Shown here piece after piece: positions 51,489-61,007 of a stretch of 64,000 nt of DNA. The stretch is from Nocardia terpenica (GTDB lineage: Bacteria > Actinomycetota > Actinomycetes > Mycobacteriales > Mycobacteriaceae). Below the pieces are notes generated by a model. The model saw only the letters and a program-made list of their open reading frames with translations. It had not been told where the DNA came from and did no database searches. Position numbers and translations under genes: made by a program. Every line of letters starts with the position of its first letter. Position 1 is the stretch's first letter. The DNA lies in assembly GCF_013186535.1 (NCBI RefSeq), contig NZ_JABMCZ010000001.1, positions 682,001-746,000 on the forward strand, written 5' to 3'.

Positions 51489-53059
51489 GCAGCGAACAAC
51501 GCACCTACCTGCTCGGCGGCGAAATCGCCCGTCGCTCCTGGCTCGGTTTATCCGAACCCGTCCTCATCACGTGGGGATGCTCGATCCTGGCCGCGATCGC
51601 CACCTATGTCATCGGCGGCGGCGCCGCCTGGTGTCTGGTCACCATCGCCGTCGAATTGGTCGCGGTGTTCGCGGCCACGATGGAGTTCGGCGGCAAACGC
51701 TCCTGGGCGTCGCTGCGGACCCATCAACTGCGGACCTGGAGCAGGCGCCGCCGCGGCGAACACATCTACCGCAACCCCGCCGACCCCGCCTACGGTGACC
51801 CGCAGCGCGATCCTGGCTGGGAGATGCCGGTCCCGCTGGGCAACACCAGCCCGCTCAACGTCACCGGCACCGGCCTGGACGACATGTTCATCCTGCGCAC
51901 CGCCAACCCGGGTGAGCGCACGGTCTTTACGGTCATGCTCGCGGTTGAAGGGGTGGCGGCCGGGTTGCGGGGTGACGCCGCCTACGCCGCGACGTCGGCG
52001 GCGTTCGGTGCCCTGCAGGCCCAACTTGCTCGCCCGTCCTCGTTCGTCCGTGGCATCCAACTCGTGCATCGGTCGGTGCCGCTGGACATGACCCCGCATC
52101 AGCGGTGGGCCGAAAACCAGGTCGGACGGCTCGCGGATGAACGACTGTTGCCCGCCGTCGAGTCCTACGGCGCGTTGATCGACGTGCTCGCCCCGCTCGC
52201 GGAGGAACACCGCGTCTTCGTAGTGTTGCGCATTCCGCAAACCGACGCGTTCATGGCCGCGACCGCCCGCGCGGCCCGCGCCAAGAACGCCCCGATCGAA
52301 GGCGGCATCGCCCAGGTCATCCGGGATGAAACCGAGCGGACAGCGCGTCTGCTCGCCCTGGCGGGCATGGGACGGGTCGAGATGTACGGCCGTAAACGTG
52401 CCTGCGCGGTCCTGCGGGCCTGCGTGGACCCCGACTTCCGGCTGGGCCGCCACGCCGACTCGGATTGGGACACGTGCTGGCCCAGCTATGTCGGTGGCGG
52501 CGACAGTGTCGCGGTCGGCGAGCACAGTGGGTGGCGCACCCGGGTCGGGTTCATTCCGCCGCGGGCGATCGAACCCGTCCCGCTCGGCCCGTTGTGGCTG
52601 GCACCGCTGCTCAGCGGTGTGGAAGCTGACCCCGGCGACGACGACACCGCACCGATGCCCACGATCCGCACCATCAGCGTGCGCATCGACTTCGTCGCCG
52701 CACACACCGCGCGCCTCGCCGCCAAAGGCGACTTCACCGCTGACGAAGCCCGAAAACTCAAAGAGGCCGCGAAAGGCAAGATCAGCGACGGCTCCGCCGA
52801 AGTACTGGCCTCCGCCTCCGATCGCCGCCGCCACGACCTGATGCCCGGCTCCGGGCACCACGGCGCGATCTACGCCATCGCGATCGCGGTGACCGGCCGC
52901 GACAGCGAAGACCTCGACCGTGCCTGTCTGCGGGTCACCGAAGCCGCGGGCGAGTCCGCGCTCGCCGAAATCGACTGGTGCGACGGCGATCACGACGTCG
53001 CGCTCTTCGCCACCCTGCCGCTCGGGCGCGGCCTGGCCGAAACGAGGCACACCCGATGA
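51485..53059 (+). CDS. SCO6880-family conjugation membrane protein
   Basis: The start is ATG 51485, overlapping the previous stop; 524 aa. Two transmembrane helices lie near the N-terminus (about 25-65; AAIATYVIGGGAAWCLVTIAV). A basic turn (RTWSRRRRGEHIYRNP) and a large cytosolic domain (ERTVFTVMLAVEGVAAGL, WRTRVGFIPPRAIEPVPLG) follow. This matches the SCO6880 family, actinobacterial proteins that precede VirB4 in transfer operons and probably combine PrgI/VirB3-like and VirB4 N-terminal functions. Confidence 0.75.
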   Translation: MSSEQRTYLLGGEIARRSWLGLSEPVLITWGCSILAAIATYVIGGGAAWCLVTIAVELVAVFAATMEFGGKRSWASLRTHQLRTWSRRRRGEHIYRNPADPAYGDPQRDPGWEMPVPLGNTSPLNVTGTGLDDMFILRTANPGERTVFTVMLAVEGVAAGLRGDAAYAATSAAFGALQAQLARPSSFVRGIQLVHRSVPLDMTPHQRWAENQVGRLADERLLPAVESYGALIDVLAPLAEEHRVFVVLRIPQTDAFMAATARAARAKNAPIEGGIAQVIRDETERTARLLALAGMGRVEMYGRKRACAVLRACVDPDFRLGRHADSDWDTCWPSYVGGGDSVAVGEHSGWRTRVGFIPPRAIEPVPLGPLWLAPLLSGVEADPGDDDTAPMPTIRTISVRIDFVAAHTARLAAKGDFTADEARKLKEAAKGKISDGSAEVLASASDRRRHDLMPGSGHHGAIYAIAIAVTGRDSEDLDRACLRVTEAAGESALAEIDWCDGDHDVALFATLPLGRGLAETRHTR

Positions 53060-54558
53060 CCCGCCGATCCCGCATCCGCCGTACCCGGACACAACGCGCC
53101 GCGCAGGTCCACCGCGAACCGAAACAGCGATCCGCCAACCATTTACGCCTGCGGACAAGTCGCAACCGAAACCACACCGCGGTGCCCTCGACCGACGGAG
53201 TCGGTCTCGGTCGACGAGCTGCCCCCAAACGGCGTCGCCTGCTGGACAAATACGGCTGGTACGAGCAGCGCCCCGAAGGCGCATGGACCACCACCCGGCA
53301 AGCCGAAGCGCTCAACCTCGCAGGCAGCCGCCGCGCCTCCCGCTACGAAGGTGTGGTCGCCGGACTCAACATTGTCTCTGGCGAACTGGAGATCCTCGAC
53401 CCCTTCGCCCTGTACGGCGAGGAAATCTCCGGCATCAATGTCTGCGTGATCGGGGACATCGGCCAAGGCAAGTCCGCGCTGATCAAGACGGCGTTCGGGC
53501 TGCGGCAACTCATCGCCGACCGCCAAGTGGTGATCCTGGACAAGAAACCCCAGTCCGGCCTTGGCGAATACACCCCGATAGCGCAGATGCTGGGCGCCGC
53601 ATCGATCCGCTTCCAAACCGGCGGAGGCGGAGCATGCGTCAACCTGCTCGACGCCGCAATCAGCACCGGCGGCGAACACGTCGGCGGCCTGTCGGGCATC
53701 GTGCCCGCCGGCCAGGAAGCGCTTGTGCTGGCGGTGCTGGCCGACAGCATGAGCCGCGAACTCGATGAACGAGAGAAGTCCGCGGTCGGGCTCGCGCTCG
53801 AACTCGTCAACTCTGCGGCTCGCGACCAGGGCCGCGCCCCGGTGATCCGGGAGTTGGCGATGCGACTGCTTGATCCGAATACAGGCGACTTCGACACCGT
53901 CGGCGGTCGATGGGCCGACCGTGGTCTCGAATGGGGTGTCGAGCCGGGCCTGGCGCTGCTGCGACTTGCCGACCGCGACCTCAAAGGACTGGTCGACGCC
54001 GAAACCAGCCCGGAAATCCGCGACAGCCTCGACACCCACCCCCTGGTCCATTTCGACCTGTCCGCCTTGCCGACCGACGGGCCCGCACTGCGGGTCGTGA
54101 TGACCGTGATCAACACCTGGCTGGCCAACCGGCTCGCCGCCCGTTCCTCGCGCTTCGCCCAAACGATTCTCCTCGTCGAAGAAGGCTGGCATGTCGCCCA
54201 GGGCAGCACCGGCGAAGTGTTCCAGACGAACATGAAACTTTCACGCGGACTCGGTCTGTGCACCGTATCGGCGTTCCACCACATCAGCGATCTGCCGGGG
54301 GAGTCACCGGCCCGAGCGCTCATGCAGGAAGCCTCGATCGTCGTGCTCATGGGGCAGGGCCGCGAAGACGACATCCGCGAAACCTGCCACATGTACCGGC
54401 TCCCACCGGGCACCGAGGAAACCCTGATGCGGCTGGGCCGCGGCCAAGCTCTGGTCAAGATCGGGCGGCGCGACCCATTTCTGTTGCAGCACATCCGATC
54501 CCCGCTCGAGGTCGCTCTCACCGACACCGACAGTGCCGTGAAGGGCAAAGCAGCATGA
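53056..54558 (+). CDS. VirB4-like conjugation ATPase
   Basis: ATG 53056 overlaps the previous stop; 500 aa. It has a basic N-terminal tail, then the RecA-like motor with Walker A VIGDIGQGKSALIKT (131-145) and Walker B ILLVEEGWHVAQG. The C-terminal segment GRGQALVKIGRRDPFLLQHI matches VirB4-type proteins. It powers assembly and substrate transport in type IV secretion. It lacks the large N-terminal domain of canonical VirB4, which the SCO6880 protein upstream may supply. Confidence 0.85.
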   Translation: MTRRSRIRRTRTQRAAQVHREPKQRSANHLRLRTSRNRNHTAVPSTDGVGLGRRAAPKRRRLLDKYGWYEQRPEGAWTTTRQAEALNLAGSRRASRYEGVVAGLNIVSGELEILDPFALYGEEISGINVCVIGDIGQGKSALIKTAFGLRQLIADRQVVILDKKPQSGLGEYTPIAQMLGAASIRFQTGGGGACVNLLDAAISTGGEHVGGLSGIVPAGQEALVLAVLADSMSRELDEREKSAVGLALELVNSAARDQGRAPVIRELAMRLLDPNTGDFDTVGGRWADRGLEWGVEPGLALLRLADRDLKGLVDAETSPEIRDSLDTHPLVHFDLSALPTDGPALRVVMTVINTWLANRLAARSSRFAQTILLVEEGWHVAQGSTGEVFQTNMKLSRGLGLCTVSAFHHISDLPGESPARALMQEASIVVLMGQGREDDIRETCHMYRLPPGTEETLMRLGRGQALVKIGRRDPFLLQHIRSPLEVALTDTDSAVKGKAA

Positions 54559-55049
54559 CCACCCAACGGCCGCTACCCAACCCCATCCGCATGGAACCGG
54601 TTCTTCCGGCGGGGCTCGTGCTCGCCCTGCACATCGTCTGCGGCGGGTTCGTCGCGGTCTTCGGCGGCGGGGCACTGTCTGCGCTGCTGTGTCTGCGCGG
54701 CCCCGCCGCTCCCGGCTGGCATGAACTCACCCCCACGCTGGCCCGATTGACCGAACACTGGGGTGATCCCGCCGCCGCGTGGCCAGCCGACCCGCGACCC
54801 GGTCCCGGCTGGCTGACCTGGCCTTGCATGATCGTCGTCGCCATCGCCTGGTGCAGCGCGGTGGCGATCGTCGGCGCCGAAATCGACTCCCGCCGTCGGC
54901 ACCGCCGTCGCCGTCTCGGGCTGGCAACCCGGGGTGACCTGCGCAGGATCGGACTCGACCCACACACCGCCGCCCGCAAATCCGCCGCCGAATTCCCCGA
55001 ACAAGCACGGCGCGAGCCACGCCGGTATCGACGGAGGTGGCGGCGATGA
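54555..55049 (+). CDS. Small two-helix membrane protein
   Basis: ATG 54555 overlaps the VirB4 stop. The 164 residues have transmembrane helices at about 18-45 (LVLALHIVCGGFVAVFGGGAL) and 88-107 (MIVVAIAWCSAVAIVGAEI), and a strongly basic cytosolic tail (RRRHRRRRLG). It directly precedes the coupling protein. In many actinobacterial operons the membrane anchor of a soluble VirD4 is encoded just upstream, and this protein may be that anchor, because the VirD4-like product lacks its own. Confidence 0.65.
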   Translation: MTTQRPLPNPIRMEPVLPAGLVLALHIVCGGFVAVFGGGALSALLCLRGPAAPGWHELTPTLARLTEHWGDPAAAWPADPRPGPGWLTWPCMIVVAIAWCSAVAIVGAEIDSRRRHRRRRLGLATRGDLRRIGLDPHTAARKSAAEFPEQARREPRRYRRRWRR

Positions 55050-56440
55050 ATCTCCGGAATCGACTGCGCCGACGGCCGGTAGCGCCGGACCGGCTGACCG
55101 TCCGGGTCGGGGTCCTGGCCTGCGACCCACGATCCTGGGTGTGCTTGTCACCTCGAGACGGCGTTATCGTCTACGGCCCCACCGGATCCGGCAAGACCTG
55201 GCGGCTGGCTTACCAGCGTGTGTGCGACGCACCCGGATTCGTCGCCGCCACTTCGACCAAAACCGATCTGATGGCGGCGACATTCCTCGACCGCGCGACA
55301 CGGGGCCGTATCGCAGTGTTCGACCCCGAAGACCTCTCGGGATGGCCCGGGAAAATCCGATGGTCACTGCTGTCGGGCTGCGCGGACCCGGACGTGGCCA
55401 TCCGCCGCGCCGAAGCGCTCACCAAGGCGATGCCGCTGGAAGGCACCAAGAACGGCGGGTATTTCGAATCCAAAGCCGCCACCCTGCTGCGCTGCTACCT
55501 GCACGCCGCCGCCCTCGACGACCGCTCGATCCGCGACGTGCGCGTCTGGGTGCCCAGCCGCACCAACCGCACCGCCGTCGACATCCTCGGTACCCACCTA
55601 CCCGACTGGGCCGCCGAACTCGAACAGATCCTAGGCTCCACCTCCGAATCCAGCGACGACGTCCTGGCCGCCGCCGCACGCCTGCTCGAACCCCTCGCCT
55701 CACCGAAGATGCTTGCCGCGGTGGACGTTCCCGGCGCGGAGTCCTTCGACGTCGAATCGTTCGTCTTGGACACCACGCACGCGAACACGCTCTACCTGCT
55801 GTCCAAAGGCACGTCACAGAGCATGGCGCCATTCGTGGCCGCTCTGGCCGCCGAGATCCATCACGTGGCCGACCGCGCCTCACAGAAACGGCCCGGCAAA
55901 CGGCTCGACCCGCCCGTGCGGCTGGTGCTCGACGAAGTCAACAACGTCGCGCCCATCCCGGAACTACCCAGCATCATGACCGACAGCGGCGGCAAAGGCA
56001 TCACCGTCTGGGCATTCGCGCACAACCAATCCCAGAACGAACTGCGCTGGGGCCAGATCGGCGGGCGCATGCTCGGCCAGTCACCGCCGGCCATGCTGCT
56101 GCTGCCCGGTCTGCGCGGCGACGAACTCGAAGCCGTCTCGCGGCTGCTTGGACAACGCAAGCAATGGGAAGCCAGCCTGTCGCGGACCATGGGCCGCAGC
56201 TACTCCCAACGCGACGAACCGGTCCTGCGCGCCGACGAAATCCGCGAACTCGACGAAGACCAAGGGCTGCTGATCTACCGCCACGCCCCCGCCGCCGTGC
56301 TGCGGCTGCCCAGCGTATGGGACGACCCCCGCACCCAACGCCAAGTTCGGGCGGCGCTGGAGACCTTCGAAACCATCGTCACCACAGGCGAAGTCCAGCC
56401 ACAGCTGCGGCTCGATGCACCGGAAGCGAGGCGGCCATGA
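55046..56440 (+). CDS. VirD4/TraG-type coupling ATPase
   Basis: ATG 55046 follows GGAGG by 8 nt; 464 aa. Walker A GPTGSGKT at 44-51 and Walker B VRLVLDEVNNVAPI are intact. FESKAATLLRCYLHAAAL and GKGITVWAFAHNQSQNELRWG are typical of the TraG/VirD4 family. It recruits the relaxosome-bound DNA and pumps it into the channel. No N-terminal membrane segment is present. A 4-bp overlap couples it to the two-helix protein. Confidence 0.9.
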   Translation: MNLRNRLRRRPVAPDRLTVRVGVLACDPRSWVCLSPRDGVIVYGPTGSGKTWRLAYQRVCDAPGFVAATSTKTDLMAATFLDRATRGRIAVFDPEDLSGWPGKIRWSLLSGCADPDVAIRRAEALTKAMPLEGTKNGGYFESKAATLLRCYLHAAALDDRSIRDVRVWVPSRTNRTAVDILGTHLPDWAAELEQILGSTSESSDDVLAAAARLLEPLASPKMLAAVDVPGAESFDVESFVLDTTHANTLYLLSKGTSQSMAPFVAALAAEIHHVADRASQKRPGKRLDPPVRLVLDEVNNVAPIPELPSIMTDSGGKGITVWAFAHNQSQNELRWGQIGGRMLGQSPPAMLLLPGLRGDELEAVSRLLGQRKQWEASLSRTMGRSYSQRDEPVLRADEIRELDEDQGLLIYRHAPAAVLRLPSVWDDPRTQRQVRAALETFETIVTTGEVQPQLRLDAPEARRP

Positions 56441-57114
56441 CCGTCGAACCGCACACACCGCAGGACGCGACGCTGGACCGGCCCCATCGAAGCAGGAGCC
56501 GTGACGGCGCGTGCCGATTCAGCTGGGCCGACCTCGACACCGACGCCGCCGCACAGCTGTGGCGCGAACTCGCCGACTGGGTCGACTGGCTGCGGCATCG
56601 CTACCAACTCGGCAGCCGCGTCCCCACCTGCTGGTACCGGCACGGCAGCGCCGTGGAAACGCTCACCGCGCTCATGGCCGCACACCACGCCGCCTACCTC
56701 CCCGGACCCGACCAACACGACACACCCCGAGAAGACCTCATCGCCTGGCACCAGCAATGGCTCTGGCCAGCCATCGACCAACTCACCCGCATCAGCGACT
56801 TCTCCAGCTGCGGCCCGGGACGCTGCGGCTACCGCACCCAACCCCAACCCACGCATCCCGGATTCGACGACTTCGTCGACAACGACCTCGCCGACCGACC
56901 CGAACCCGCGCTGACCCCCGCGGCGCCGGAGGAGACCACCGGACCGGAACTCGTCGGCGACGAGGACATGGCCGAACTCATCGCAACCCAATCCGCGCAA
57001 TCCATCCAAGCCGCCGGACGCACCGTCGCGGTCCGCTACGACGGCCGCGTCTGGGTGTACTCGCGCATCGCCGGCGGCTGGATCCCCGAACGCAGCAGCA
57101 GGCGACGGCCATGA
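56437..57114 (+). CDS. DUF4913 protein
   Basis: The 225 residues contain the DUF4913 pattern: LWRELADWVDWLRHRYQ, VPTCWYRHGSAVETLTAL, and WHQQWLWPAIDQLTR. The family is found in actinobacterial conjugative elements and its role is unknown. A Cys pair (SSCGPGRCGY) follows, and a C-terminal beta segment (VRYDGRVWVYSRI) ends it. The start overlaps the coupling-protein stop; the longer frame upstream is a shadow. Confidence 0.75.
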   Translation: MTVEPHTPQDATLDRPHRSRSRDGACRFSWADLDTDAAAQLWRELADWVDWLRHRYQLGSRVPTCWYRHGSAVETLTALMAAHHAAYLPGPDQHDTPREDLIAWHQQWLWPAIDQLTRISDFSSCGPGRCGYRTQPQPTHPGFDDFVDNDLADRPEPALTPAAPEETTGPELVGDEDMAELIATQSAQSIQAAGRTVAVRYDGRVWVYSRIAGGWIPERSSRRRP

Positions 57115-57161
57115 CCACCCGTCGACCACACCCCGACATCCGCGAAAGGTGGTGACAGCCA

Positions 57162-58430
57162 ATGTATGTCATCAACGGACAACCCATCGACAGCGACCAC
57201 GGCAACGCCCAAGCCATGCTCGCCGCAGCACACGCCACCGGAACCCGGCCACGCTGCACGTGCCAAGGCGGCGACGGCGGCGATATGTACATCGCCAAGG
57301 TCAGCGGCCGATACCTGATCAAACGAATGCCCGGCACCGGATCGACCCACGACCCGATGTGTACCTCCTACGCACTGCCACCCGAAGTCTCCGGACTGGC
57401 GCACCTACTGGGAAAGGCGGTGAAAGAGCAACCCGAGACCACCCGGATCACCCTCGGATTCCCTCTGACCCACCACAGACGCCGCGTCGCCACCGCAGCC
57501 GCGGCCACCGAGGTCGATGACAGCGGCGGCGATCCCACCAAGCTGACTTTGCGCGGTCTGCTGCACCTGCTGTGGGACGACGCCGGATTCACCCGGTGGA
57601 CACCGGGCATGCTCGGCAAACGCAACTGGGCCACGATCCGCAAGTACCTACTCTGCGCCGCAGAAGACAAGACGACCAACCGGACTCCGCTGGTCAATCG
57701 GCTCTGGATACCCGAAACGTTCAACTCCGAGAGTAAGGCCGAGATCATCGCCCGGCGCACGGCCGCCCTGTCTCACATCACCGGCAACCGATCGCACCGC
57801 CGGCTCATGATCGCCGTCGGCGAGATCAAACGCATCACGCCGACCATCACCGGCGCCGCACTGCTGTTCAAGCACGTACCGGACCTCCCGCTACACCTCG
57901 CGAACGAGACGTACACGCGGATGGTCGCGACGTTCGACACCGAACTGTCGCTGCGAGCCGACAACCCCGACACGCATCTGATCGGAATCCTCACCTTCGG
58001 TGAATCCGACAAGGGCACGACCGATGTCGAACAGATCGCGGTCATGACAGTGACCCAGCACTGGATCCCCGTCACCACACCAACCGAAAAGCACCTCGTC
58101 GACCGGCTCACCGACGATCAACGACGGTTCGTGAAATCGCTTCGCTACAACCAGGGCCCGGACACCCCCATGGCCGCGCTCACCCTCATCGACACCTCCC
58201 CGGTCACGGCGTGCTACATCATCGGCACCGACGACAGCGACCTGCTGCGCAGCGGCATCGACTCGCTCATCTCGACATCGCAGCTGGACTCATGGATCTT
58301 CGACGCCGCCAATGAAACACCACCACCAGCGGTGGCACGGCGTGACCGTCGATCTCACGACGAACCCGACCAGCCCACCCTCGACATCGAACTCCCAGAC
58401 CCGCCTGAAGGGAATCACGGCGATGAGTGA
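57162..58430 (+). CDS. DUF1173 protein
   Basis: The 422-aa protein opens with the DUF1173 zinc-finger-like motif: C32/C34 (RCTC), GDMYIAKVSGRYLIKRMP, H63 and C67 (HDPMC). GLLHLLWDDAGFTRW, KRNWATIRKYLL and a beta-rich C-terminal half follow. DUF1173 proteins are known from integrative and conjugative elements of many bacteria, without defined function. ATG 57162 lies behind AAAGGTGG. The 3' end overlaps the triple-module protein by 8 bp. Confidence 0.8.
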   Translation: MYVINGQPIDSDHGNAQAMLAAAHATGTRPRCTCQGGDGGDMYIAKVSGRYLIKRMPGTGSTHDPMCTSYALPPEVSGLAHLLGKAVKEQPETTRITLGFPLTHHRRRVATAAAATEVDDSGGDPTKLTLRGLLHLLWDDAGFTRWTPGMLGKRNWATIRKYLLCAAEDKTTNRTPLVNRLWIPETFNSESKAEIIARRTAALSHITGNRSHRRLMIAVGEIKRITPTITGAALLFKHVPDLPLHLANETYTRMVATFDTELSLRADNPDTHLIGILTFGESDKGTTDVEQIAVMTVTQHWIPVTTPTEKHLVDRLTDDQRRFVKSLRYNQGPDTPMAALTLIDTSPVTACYIIGTDDSDLLRSGIDSLISTSQLDSWIFDAANETPPPAVARRDRRSHDEPDQPTLDIELPDPPEGNHGDE

Positions 58431-60909
58431 CTTCGACTTCAGGCGCGACGTCATCGGCGACGACCTGGTGGTCGACGGCGTGGCCTACTCCGCGACCGAA
58501 TGGGAGAGTGACGGCGAAGGCGGCGTCCAACGGATCGCCGACCGGGTTCGCCGGGAACTCGACGAGCGATTCGACCCGGAGGTGCGGGCGCACGCGGACC
58601 TGGTCGATCTGCTCGACTCGCCGTTCTCCGTCACCTTCGCCGCATCGGCGCCCGACGCCGACAACCGAATCATTCAGATCGTGTTCTACCACGGATGGAC
58701 CGCATTCGAGCTGGAAGCGGAAGCGGGCCGACGACCCGAAACCGACTCGAGCGCAATTAGTCCGTACGACCCGGCAAACCTACGAGTCGCTGGCGAATAT
58801 CGAATCGAAAGCGAATCGCTGGAGCGGCTGCTGCAGTACCTGGCCGCCGAACCGGTACTCCAGGACCACAGTTCCTCCACCGACCAGACGACCAGACGAC
58901 CGCCCATCGTCGTGCCTGAGACGGAACGAACGATCCTGCAACAACATCAGAGCGGGATCAACACCCTTCGTGACGCTGTACGCAGCGCCCGCAGTCCCGC
59001 AGCGCTTGCGGCGGCACGGGAACAGGTCGCCGCAGAACTGCGGCGCCACGAGGCGTCAGCACCGGACCTGCACGGCGGCGCGTCCGATGTCGACACTGCC
59101 GTCTACGACATCACCCGCGACGGGTACCGGACCTTGGTCGCGTCGCTGGACGACCGCATCCGGCGGCGATCCGGCGCGCAAGCCGAGCCGACAACTCAGA
59201 TGGATGCGCAGAGAGCACGCCCCGCCGCAGTGAGCGAGCAGAACAGGGCACTCGTCTTCGGCACGAAGGAGCGTGTGCTCCGCGAAGACGACATCATCGC
59301 TCTGCCTGATGATCTCGCAGACGCGACCGACGTCGTGAATCCGGGTGGCGCGAACCTTGGTGCAGCAGTGAGAACTCAGCCGCGCGATGCGACAGTCCGC
59401 GATCATCGCGATCGAGTACGGGCACGCTTCGATCCGCAGTACGAGGCGTATTCCGAGCTCGAGAAGGTGCGCAGCCAGGGAGTGAACGTCGTGTTCGCCG
59501 CCGCGACCGACGCCCAGCCGCATCGCGTCGTACAGATCACCTTCACCGAACATCACGAGTTCGCTGCCCGAGAACTGGTCTCAGATCCCGAGTGGGTGCC
59601 CTCGCTATCGGCACCCGCACCCATGTATCTCGACGGCGTTGCCTTGCGTCCGATCGGCGATTACCGCTTGGATGACGCGGAACATCTGGGAGCGGTGATA
59701 GGCCAACTCCAAAGAGGGCCAACGCTCAACGGCGACCAACCATCCCGCAGCGGGCCGGTCCTGGTGCCGGCGGCGCACGAAACAATCCTTCTCGAGTTCT
59801 TGACCGATCTCGACAACCACCTCGGTCGAGTTCAGGAAAAGGGCACATTGGACGCACTACTCGCTGCTCATCAGGCCGTGAGCAGCGAAATGGCCGTCAT
59901 GCGACTCGGGGATATGCACCCGGAAATCTCCTGGGAGTGCGAGGTACTGCAGGCCGAGCTCGACGGAAGGATCGGGCGGGTCCTGAACGGTCTCGAGCCT
60001 GTCGATGAAAAGGCGACGGGATACGTCGATCTCGACCCATGGGGCGACTACCCGGATTCACCGACCGCCGGTCTTATGGACTCCGCCGTCAGCAGGTCGG
60101 CGGAGATCGCGGATCAGATAGAGATTGCCGTTCGACAGCGGTTCGACCCGACATACCCGCAGTGGAAAGCACTCCACGAGACCGAAACCCGCGGAGTCTA
60201 TGTCGAGTTCGCCGCACCGGCGGCTGATAGCCCCGGACGACGCGTCTCGATCAGCTTCAACAGCGATGCCGGGCAGTGGCAAGCCCGCGAATATCGGCGC
60301 GAACACAACGAGCACGTCACCCTGACCGAGTACGTCGGTGAGTACCGGGTCGGCTCCGGAGTGCACCCGTGGCTCGGCGAATTCCTCGACGGTCTGGAAA
60401 CCAGGCCCGTCCTCATCGACGCCCGGACAGGAGAAGCGATTCCGCGTCCGGCGGTCCACCCTCCCGACACGGCACAAGCACAGCTGTGGAAATACGCGAC
60501 CGACGTCGCCGACCTCGCCACCGGGCTAGACAGAGCACGCGGAACGGCAGGTTACCGCGCCGCTTACAAGGAGCTGGTCGACTCGATCACCGAGCCAGGA
60601 CACAGCGCAGAGTGGAGCCACGCCGCCCAACAACTGCTGGATGAATTCGGCCGTCGGATCGCGATTTCCGACGCCTTGCGCGAATCGTCCGGTCGCGCAA
60701 CCGACGGCATCGGTGACCGGGTGAGGCCACCCGAACCGACCAATGGCGGGGGCCGATTCTCCGACGGCTCCCGTCATGGGGCGCGAGCTGATGACCATAC
60801 GCAAGGCGGCCCAGCAGAGCGCGCCGAAGGAACGAGCCCATCGTGGGCGCAGCGCATACGCAGGGGTCTGTCGAAACCCCGTGCGGCGCACCCGCGCCGA
60901 CGCATCTGA
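58423..60909 (+). CDS. Novel 828-aa protein with three copies of an unknown module
   Basis: Three divergent modules are seen at about residues 37-248, 326-520 and 562-748. Each has a helix ending in RFDP (49, 335, 573), then exactly 23 residues later FAA (72, 358, 596), strands around VVQITF or IIQIVF, an AREL/AREY-like strand, and GEYR/GDYR (124, 412, 639). A Pro-containing linker and a long helical hairpin come next. No signal peptide or membrane helix was seen. I recognise no known family. The C-terminal 80 residues are basic and low in complexity. It is coupled to the DUF1173 gene; a half-module occurs in the protein at 62422. Confidence 0.75.
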   Translation: MSDFDFRRDVIGDDLVVDGVAYSATEWESDGEGGVQRIADRVRRELDERFDPEVRAHADLVDLLDSPFSVTFAASAPDADNRIIQIVFYHGWTAFELEAEAGRRPETDSSAISPYDPANLRVAGEYRIESESLERLLQYLAAEPVLQDHSSSTDQTTRRPPIVVPETERTILQQHQSGINTLRDAVRSARSPAALAAAREQVAAELRRHEASAPDLHGGASDVDTAVYDITRDGYRTLVASLDDRIRRRSGAQAEPTTQMDAQRARPAAVSEQNRALVFGTKERVLREDDIIALPDDLADATDVVNPGGANLGAAVRTQPRDATVRDHRDRVRARFDPQYEAYSELEKVRSQGVNVVFAAATDAQPHRVVQITFTEHHEFAARELVSDPEWVPSLSAPAPMYLDGVALRPIGDYRLDDAEHLGAVIGQLQRGPTLNGDQPSRSGPVLVPAAHETILLEFLTDLDNHLGRVQEKGTLDALLAAHQAVSSEMAVMRLGDMHPEISWECEVLQAELDGRIGRVLNGLEPVDEKATGYVDLDPWGDYPDSPTAGLMDSAVSRSAEIADQIEIAVRQRFDPTYPQWKALHETETRGVYVEFAAPAADSPGRRVSISFNSDAGQWQAREYRREHNEHVTLTEYVGEYRVGSGVHPWLGEFLDGLETRPVLIDARTGEAIPRPAVHPPDTAQAQLWKYATDVADLATGLDRARGTAGYRAAYKELVDSITEPGHSAEWSHAAQQLLDEFGRRIAISDALRESSGRATDGIGDRVRPPEPTNGGGRFSDGSRHGARADDHTQGGPAERAEGTSPSWAQRIRRGLSKPRAAHPRRRI

Positions 60910-61007
60910 ACTCCGCGAAACCGCAGCGAAGGAGGCTTCGCGATGACAACACCATTGACATCCCGGATCGCAGCGCACTGCGCTGTCGAGCGGCAGGAGC
61001 AAGGGCC

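Noticed and set aside
54934..57114. Long 726-codon + frame across the coupling protein gene
   Set aside because: Only its last 225 codons (from 56437) are real (DUF4913); the rest is an out-of-frame shadow of the VirD4-like gene.
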